A DNA stretch of 64,000 nucleotides, taken from assembly GCF_030419005.1 (NCBI RefSeq), contig NZ_CP106951.1, positions 4,278,001-4,342,000 of the forward strand, in the 5' to 3' direction. The notes under the pieces were generated by a model. It saw nothing but the letters and a program-made list of their open reading frames with translations. It was not told where the DNA came from and searched no databases. This document shows, one piece after another, positions 59,654 to 64,000 of the stretch (its first letter is position 1; the number at the start of each line of letters is the position of its first letter). The translations under genes were made by a program, and so were the position numbers. The DNA is from Eleftheria terrae. Its GTDB lineage: Bacteria > Pseudomonadota > Gammaproteobacteria > Burkholderiales > Burkholderiaceae_C.

Positions 59654-59688
59654 CTACGTAGTTCTGCGTAGACGCGGGTCTCTAGAAT
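59654..59688 (+). promoter_or_regulatory. candidate operator and -10 box upstream of gltI
   Basis: CTACGTAG (59654-59661) is repeated as CTGCGTAG (59664-59671), ten bases apart, i.e. one helical turn. TAGAAT (59683-59688), a common -10 form, follows. This suggests an independent promoter for the second binding protein with a two-site activator or repressor region. Confidence 0.4.
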
Positions 59689-59738
59689 GCCACCCTTTGA
59701 AGACCCGCCGGGTCAATGCTCAACCAATAGGAGCCTCT

Positions 59739-60632
59739 ATGAAGAAGCCTCTGCTCGTCCTGGCCGCAGCCCTGCTGGCCGCAGGTGCGGCGCAAGCCGA
59801 CACGCTCAACAAGATCAAGGAGACCGGCAAGGTCGTGATGGGAGTGCGTGACTCCTCCGGCGTGCTCTCCTACACCCTGGGCAATGGCAAGTACGCCGGC
59901 TTCCACGTGAACCTGTGCGAGGTCATCGTCAACAACATCCGCAAGGACCTGAAGCTGGACAAGTTCACCGTGGAGTACATCCCGGTGACGTCGCAGAACC
60001 GGATCCCGCTGGTGCAGAACGGCACGGTCGACATCGAGTGCGGCTCCACCACCAACAACCAGGCACGCCAGCAGCAGGTCGGCTTCGCGCTGACCACCTT
60101 CGTGACCGAAGTGCGCATGGCGGTGAACGCGAAGTCGGGCATCGACACGATCGCCAAGCTCAACGGCAAGACCGTCGTGACGACCACCGGCACCACCTCG
60201 GTGCAGCACCTGCGCAAGCATGAGCGCGGTGCGGGCCTGGACTTCAAGGAAATCTTCGGCAAGGACCACGCCGATTCCTTCCTGATCCTGGAAGCCGGCC
60301 GTGCCGACGCCTTCGTGATGGACGACTACATCCTGGCCGGCAACATCGCCAACTCCAAGAACCCGGCGGACTTCAAGGTCGCCGGCGAGGCCCTCTCGGT
60401 CGAGCCGATCGCGATCATGTTCCGCAAGGATGACCCGGCCTTCAAGAAGGCGGTGGACGACCAGATCCGCGCCCTGATGAAGAGCGGCGAGTTCGAGAAG
60501 CTCTACAAGAAGTGGTTCGAGTCGCCGATCCCGCCGCGCAACACCAACCCGAACGTGCCGATGAGCGCGGCACTGAAGGCGGCGGTCGCCAACCCCAACG
60601 ACAACCCGATGGAAAGCTACGCCAAGAAATAA
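59739..60632 (+). CDS. gltI: glutamate/aspartate ABC transporter substrate-binding protein
   Basis: Periplasmic binding protein (297 aa) for acidic amino acids. Signal peptide MKKPLLVLAAALLAAGAAQA, then DTLNKIKETGKVVMGVRDSS, YAGFHVNLCEVIVNNIRKDL, VDIECGSTTNNQARQQQVGF, VTTTGTTSVQHLRKHER and KWFESPIPPRNTNPNVPMS, matching GltI/AatJ. A TAGGAG ribosome site precedes the ATG at 59739. A terminator follows, separating it from the permease genes; partial read-through would give more binding protein than membrane subunits, a common arrangement. Confidence 0.95.
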   Translation: MKKPLLVLAAALLAAGAAQADTLNKIKETGKVVMGVRDSSGVLSYTLGNGKYAGFHVNLCEVIVNNIRKDLKLDKFTVEYIPVTSQNRIPLVQNGTVDIECGSTTNNQARQQQVGFALTTFVTEVRMAVNAKSGIDTIAKLNGKTVVTTTGTTSVQHLRKHERGAGLDFKEIFGKDHADSFLILEAGRADAFVMDDYILAGNIANSKNPADFKVAGEALSVEPIAIMFRKDDPAFKKAVDDQIRALMKSGEFEKLYKKWFESPIPPRNTNPNVPMSAALKAAVANPNDNPMESYAKK

Positions 60633-60644
60633 GGCGTGCAGGAG

Positions 60645-60681
60645 AAAGACCCGCCCGCCTGGCGTGGGTGGGTCTTTTTTT
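60645..60681 (+). terminator. intrinsic terminator/attenuator between gltI and gltJ
   Basis: AAAGACCC (60645-60652) pairs with GGGTCTTT (60670-60677), extended inward by GCCC/GGGT-type pairs, and is followed by a run of seven or more T. It lies 13 bases after the gltI stop and 108 bases before gltJ. Confidence 0.85.
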
Positions 60682-60788
60682 CTTGAAGGACGGTGGGCTC
60701 CGCCCATGAACCGGCAGCCGGCTGGCCGTCCGAAATCACTTGAGCAGTCCGAGGACCGTTTGCCGCGTGTCCGAGGAGGAGGAGTTTG

Positions 60789-61499
60789 ATGGATTTGCAA
60801 TCCACATGGCAGACCTTCATGCAAGACCGCGGGGACGGCATCACCTATGTCGACTGGGTGCTGTCTGCCTGGGGGTGGACGCTGAGCATCGCAGCGTGTG
60901 CATGGGTGCTGGCCCTGCTGATCGGATCGCTGGTCGGCACGCTCCGCACCGTGCCGAGCAAGCCGCTGCAATGGCTGAGCAATACCTGGGTCGAATTGTT
61001 CCGCAATGTTCCGCTCCTGATCCAGGTGTTCCTCTGGTATCAGGTGCTGCCGGTGGTGTTCCCGTCGCTGCAGAAGCTGGACACCTTCGTGCTGGTGGTC
61101 TTCGCGCTCGGTTTCTTCACCTCGGCGCGTATCGCCGAGCAGGTGCGGGCGGGCATCCAGTCCTTGCCGCGCGGCCAGTTCATGGCCGGCTCGGCCATCG
61201 GCCTGACGCGCGCGCAGACCTACCGCTACGTGATCCTGCCGATGGCCTTCCGCATCGTGCTGCCGCCGCTGACCAGCGAGGCGATGAACATCATCAAGAA
61301 CTCCTCGGTGGCCTTTGCCGTCGGCATCGGCGAGATGGTGCTCTATGCCCAGCAAGCCGGGGCGGAGCTGTCGGCCGAGGTGCCGGCCTACCTGATCGTG
61401 ACCGTGTTCTACGTCATCTCTGCCTTCGCGGTGAACCGACTGATGGCCTTCGTCGAGTCGCGGGTGCGCGTGCCCGGCTATGTCGGGGGGTCGAAGTAA
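60789..61499 (+). CDS. gltJ: glutamate/aspartate ABC transporter permease GltJ
   Basis: Inner-membrane permease (236 aa) of the acidic amino acid transporter. Membrane segments include WTLSIAACAWVLALLIGSLVG and LVVFALGFFTSARIAEQ; the EAA loop that contacts the ATPase is visible in AEQVRAGIQSLPRGQFMAGS. VELFRNVPLLIQVFLWYQ is typical of the HisMQ/GltJ group. GGAGGAG lies just upstream; ATG at 60789 is preferred to an adjacent in-frame TTG. The stop is directly followed by the gltK ATG. Confidence 0.96.
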   Translation: MDLQSTWQTFMQDRGDGITYVDWVLSAWGWTLSIAACAWVLALLIGSLVGTLRTVPSKPLQWLSNTWVELFRNVPLLIQVFLWYQVLPVVFPSLQKLDTFVLVVFALGFFTSARIAEQVRAGIQSLPRGQFMAGSAIGLTRAQTYRYVILPMAFRIVLPPLTSEAMNIIKNSSVAFAVGIGEMVLYAQQAGAELSAEVPAYLIVTVFYVISAFAVNRLMAFVESRVRVPGYVGGSK

Positions 61500-62153
61500 A
61501 TGAATCTCGATCTTTCGTTCTACAACTGGGAACTCATCTCCAACTTCGTCCAGAAGGGCTTCCTGTTCAGCCTGCAGCTCACGCTGGTGGCGATGATCGG
61601 CGGCATCCTGCTGGGCACGGTGCTGGCGATGATGCGACTGTCCAGCGTCAAGGCGCTGCAGTGGGTCTCGGCCGGCTATGTCAACGGCCTGCGGTCGATT
61701 CCGCTGCTGATGGTCATCCTGTGGGTCTTCCTGCTGCTGCCCGAGGGCATTGGCGCGGAGCGCTCGGCGCTGGTGACCTTCACGCTGTTCGAGGCGGCCT
61801 ACTACTCGGAGATCATGCGGGCCGGCATCCAGTCGATCCCGCGTGGGCAGGTGTATGCCGGCCAGGCCATCGGCTTGAGCTATGGGCAGAACATGCGCTT
61901 CGTGATCCTGCCCCAGGCTTTCCGCAACATGCTGCCGGTGCTGCTGACGCAGACCATCATCCTGTTCCAGGACACCTCGCTCGTCTACGTGATCGGCGCC
62001 TACGACCTGTTCAAGGGCTTCGAGACCGCGGGCAAGACCATGGGTCGTCCGGTCGAGGCCTACCTGGCCGCCGCGGTGGTCTACTTCGTGATCTGCTTTG
62101 CGCTGTCCCAGCTGGTGAAACGCCTGCAGAAGAAAATTGCGATCGTCCGCTGA
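61500..62153 (+). CDS. gltK: glutamate/aspartate ABC transporter permease GltK
   Basis: Second permease (217 aa). Segments: GFLFSLQLTLVAMIGGILLG, NGLRSIPLLMVILWVFLLLP, the EAA loop EAAYYSEIMRAGIQSIPRGQ and the late QTIILFQDTSLVYVIGAYDL. It begins at the base right after the gltJ stop, with a ribosome site inside the gltJ coding end (GGGGGG), so the two are translationally coupled. GltJ and GltK form the heterodimeric membrane channel. Confidence 0.96.
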   Translation: MNLDLSFYNWELISNFVQKGFLFSLQLTLVAMIGGILLGTVLAMMRLSSVKALQWVSAGYVNGLRSIPLLMVILWVFLLLPEGIGAERSALVTFTLFEAAYYSEIMRAGIQSIPRGQVYAGQAIGLSYGQNMRFVILPQAFRNMLPVLLTQTIILFQDTSLVYVIGAYDLFKGFETAGKTMGRPVEAYLAAAVVYFVICFALSQLVKRLQKKIAIVR

Positions 62154-62192
62154 GCATCGGCTCTCAGCGGCTTTGAATCTGGAGACGACAAC

Positions 62193-62936
62193 ATGTCGGC
62201 AATGATCGAAATCAAGAACGTCAGCAAGTGGTACGGATCGTTCCAGGTGCTGACCGACTGCACCACCAGCGTCCAGAAGGGCGAAGTGGTGGTGGTCTGC
62301 GGGCCGTCGGGTTCGGGCAAGTCCACGCTCATCAAGACCGTCAACGCGCTGGAGCCCTTCCAGAAGGGCGACATCCTGGTCGAGGGCGTCTCGGTCGGCA
62401 ACCCGAAGACCAACCTGCCCAAGCTGCGTTCGCGGGTGGGCATGGTGTTCCAGCACTTCGAGCTGTTCCCGCACCTGAGCGTGACCGAGAACCTCACGCT
62501 CGCGCAGATGAAGGTGCTGGGCCGCAGCAAGAGCGAGGCGATGAGCAAGGGCCTGAAGTACCTGGACCGGGTGGGCCTGTCGGCGCACAAGGACAAGTTC
62601 CCCGGCCAGCTTTCCGGCGGCCAGCAGCAGCGCGTGGCGATTGCCCGGGCGCTCAGCATGGACCCGATCGTGATGCTGTTCGACGAACCCACCTCGGCGC
62701 TCGACCCCGAGATGGTTGGTGAAGTGCTGGACGTGATGGTGCAGCTCGCCCAGGAAGGCATGACGATGATGTGCGTCACCCACGAAATGGGCTTCGCGCG
62801 CAAGGTCAGCCACCGGGTGATCTTCATGGACCAGGGCAAGATCATCGAGGACTGCAAGAAGGAAGAGTTCTTCGGCAACCCCGAGGCCCGCTCGCCGCGT
62901 GCCAAGGAATTCCTGTCGAAGATCCTGCAGCACTGA
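62193..62936 (+). CDS. gltL: glutamate/aspartate ABC transporter ATP-binding protein GltL
   Basis: ATPase (247 aa) of the acidic amino acid importer. Walker [17 protein letters not shown]-loop [12 protein letters not shown], signature [15 protein letters not shown], Walker [17 protein letters not shown] and H-loop [12 protein letters not shown] are all intact. A GGAGA site precedes the ATG at 62193, 39 bases after gltK. Last gene of the transporter operon; a hairpin with a short T-run follows at about 63013. Confidence 0.96.
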   Translation: MSAMIEIKNVSKWYGSFQVLTDCTTSVQKGEVVVVCGPSGSGKSTLIKTVNALEPFQKGDILVEGVSVGNPKTNLPKLRSRVGMVFQHFELFPHLSVTENLTLAQMKVLGRSKSEAMSKGLKYLDRVGLSAHKDKFPGQLSGGQQQRVAIARALSMDPIVMLFDEPTSALDPEMVGEVLDVMVQLAQEGMTMMCVTHEMGFARKVSHRVIFMDQGKIIEDCKKEEFFGNPEARSPRAKEFLSKILQH

Positions 62937-63012
62937 GCGCGTGACCGGCAGGGCTGCCGCGAGGCGGGGCCTGCCGGACCTGCTGCGCTGGGGCCGCGGC
63001 CCTGCTTCACGA

Positions 63013-63039
63013 AAAGGGCCTGCGGGCCCTTTAGTTTTT
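63013..63039 (+). terminator. probable terminator of the glt transporter operon
   Basis: AAAGGGCC (63013-63020) pairs with GGCCCTTT (63025-63032) around a four-base loop; AG and then TTTTT (63035-63039) follow. It lies about 77 bases after gltL. Confidence 0.65.
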
Positions 63040-63156
63040 GGTGGCGCCGGTCGCCTTCAGGCAATGCGCCGGCTGCCCTCGGCTTCCGGGCGGGCGCGGT
63101 GGCGGATCGGCGCAAGGCCGGGCCGCCCCTGACGGCGGGGCCCACTGCAGCCAACC

Positions 63157-64000
63157 ATGAACCAGCGCCCCCCTTCCATTCCCGGCCTTGTCGCTGCCTG
63201 CACGGCCGCCGGCCATCTCGTGCTGGCGCAGCTACTGGCCGGCTCCGCCCGGGCGTGGCGCTGGATCGCCGGGCTGCTGGCCGGGCTGTGCCTGCTCGCA
63301 GCGCTGCTGCCCGCCGCTGCAGCGCCGGCCGGGGTGCCGCCGCACACGGTGCGCCTGCACTTCCACCGGCCGCAGCACGACTATGCCGGCTGGGGGCTGC
63401 ATGTGTGGGGCGAGGCGCTGGCCCTGCGCCGTGCAGTGACCTGGCAGCAGCCCATGGAGCCCGCCGGCCTGGACGCCTACGGCATCTACTTCGATGTGCC
63501 GCTGCAGCCCGGGGCGAGCTCCTTCCTCTTCATCCTGCACCGCGGCGACACGAAGAACGTGGCGCAGGACCAGCGCCTGGAACTGCCGGTGCACGGCCGT
63601 GAGGTGTGGTTGATGGCCGACACGGCGACGCTCTTCAGCAGCCCGCCGGAGATCCAGGCCGACTTCGCGCTGGGGCTCGAGTTGCAACGCCTGTCGGCCC
63701 ACCAGGTGCGCCTGGCCTGGGCCAGCGCCGGCGGGGTGGTGGCGGTGCTGGCCATCGGCAGCCTGCTGGCGTTTCGCCGTCTGGCGGCGGCGCGCCGGCA
63801 GCTGGTCCGGCAGGTGGCCGGCCTGGTGGAGGCTCAGCGAGACTGGCAGCGGCAGGCCGAACGCGCACCGTCTGGCGCCGATGACGAGCTGACCGGCCTG
63901 CCCACCCGTGCCTCACTGCAACGCGCGCTGGATGCGGCCTTGCGGCGCGCCAGGCGCCATGGCCGGCCGCTGGCCGTGTTGTTCATCGATCTCGACGGTT
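63157..64000 (+). CDS. membrane GGDEF protein with periplasmic pullulanase-associated (CBM41-like) domain, 3' end missing
   Basis: 281 residues are visible, open to the window edge. Residues 34-56 form a membrane anchor or signal. Residues 64-165 match the pullulanase-associated domain pattern: VRLHFHRPQHDYAGWGLHVW, GLDAYGIYFDVPLQPG, FLFILHRGDTKN and REVWLMADTATLFSSPPEI. A second membrane helix (about 185-206) leads to a short coiled segment and the start of a GGDEF domain (DDELTGLPTRASLQRALDAA, then LAVLFIDLDG). This suggests a sensor that binds an alpha-glucan-like ligand outside and makes (or senses) cyclic di-GMP inside. The GG[DE]EF active site itself lies beyond the window. The ATG at 63157 lacks a clear ribosome site. 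Confidence 0.85.
   Translation, partial: MNQRPPSIPGLVAACTAAGHLVLAQLLAGSARAWRWIAGLLAGLCLLAALLPAAAAPAGVPPHTVRLHFHRPQHDYAGWGLHVWGEALALRRAVTWQQPMEPAGLDAYGIYFDVPLQPGASSFLFILHRGDTKNVAQDQRLELPVHGREVWLMADTATLFSSPPEIQADFALGLELQRLSAHQVRLAWASAGGVVAVLAIGSLLAFRRLAAARRQLVRQVAGLVEAQRDWQRQAERAPSGADDELTGLPTRASLQRALDAALRRARRHGRPLAVLFIDLDG

Noticed and set aside
59682..62933. A 1083-codon minus-strand frame opposite the gltIJKL genes
   Set aside because: Shadow of well-recognised transporter genes.

Overview
The window is GC-rich, densely packed chromosomal DNA from a betaproteobacterium. It most resembles Burkholderiales of the Rubrivivax/Leptothrix/Ideonella/Caldimonas type. The evidence is the gene order (divergent mrcA and pilMNOPQ followed by aroK-aroB-dgt-gltBD; ahcY-tlyA-metF behind an SAH riboswitch; metK divergent from lpxL-like genes and dapF-DUF484-xerC; zwf-hexR divergent from tal-pgi) and the strong G/C third-position bias. 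No rRNA, tRNA, CRISPR array or prophage was seen. The first gene (pgk) and the last gene (a GGDEF protein) are cut by the window edges.

Layout. 1-2.5 kb: pgk 5' part, azlCD branched-chain amino acid exporter, ompW. 2.6-9.8 kb: the activated-methyl cycle, with ahcY-tlyA-metF on the minus strand behind an SAH riboswitch, prfC and a HAD phosphatase on the plus strand, and metK on the minus strand. 9.9-17.5 kb: two lipid A-type acyltransferases, dapF, DUF484, xerC and rlmI, then lysA-lptM facing cyaY. 17.5-29.1 kb: a GTGAG microsatellite, PBP1A, pilMNOPQ, an unrecognised calcium-loop lipoprotein, aroK, aroB and dgt. 29.1-30.7 kb: an accessory island made of 123 perfect copies of CTTGGG plus 6 of CTTCGG, directly followed by an inverted-repeat-bounded, IS200/RAYT-like transposase gene with a degraded active site. 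30.8-41.3 kb: gltBD and a complete mlaFEDACB lipid-transport operon. 41.3-47.3 kb: central sugar metabolism (zwf-hexR; tal-pgi-HAD) around a motif-rich divergent intergenic region. 47.3-54.5 kb: a methyltransferase/DUF2817/M20 peptidase operon divergent from a molybdopterin oxidoreductase/aminopeptidase/PHA-associated gene set. 54.5-58.2 kb: acyl-CoA-binding protein, a HypT-like LysR regulator and a 743-aa membrane protein that looks like a degenerate site-2 protease joined to a SUKH-like domain. 58.2-63 kb: a glutamate/aspartate ABC transporter with two tandem binding proteins and a candidate sigma-54 promoter. 63.2 kb to the end: a membrane protein with an apparent periplasmic pullulanase-associated (CBM41-like) domain joined to the start of a GGDEF domain.

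Most genes are housekeeping. The parts most worth a second look are the very long G-quadruplex-capable repeat beside the degenerate transposase, the carbohydrate-binding-like GGDEF protein, the pseudo-M50/SUKH membrane protein, the strong terminator immediately in front of mlaF, and the repeated GGTTACC motifs between zwf and tal.
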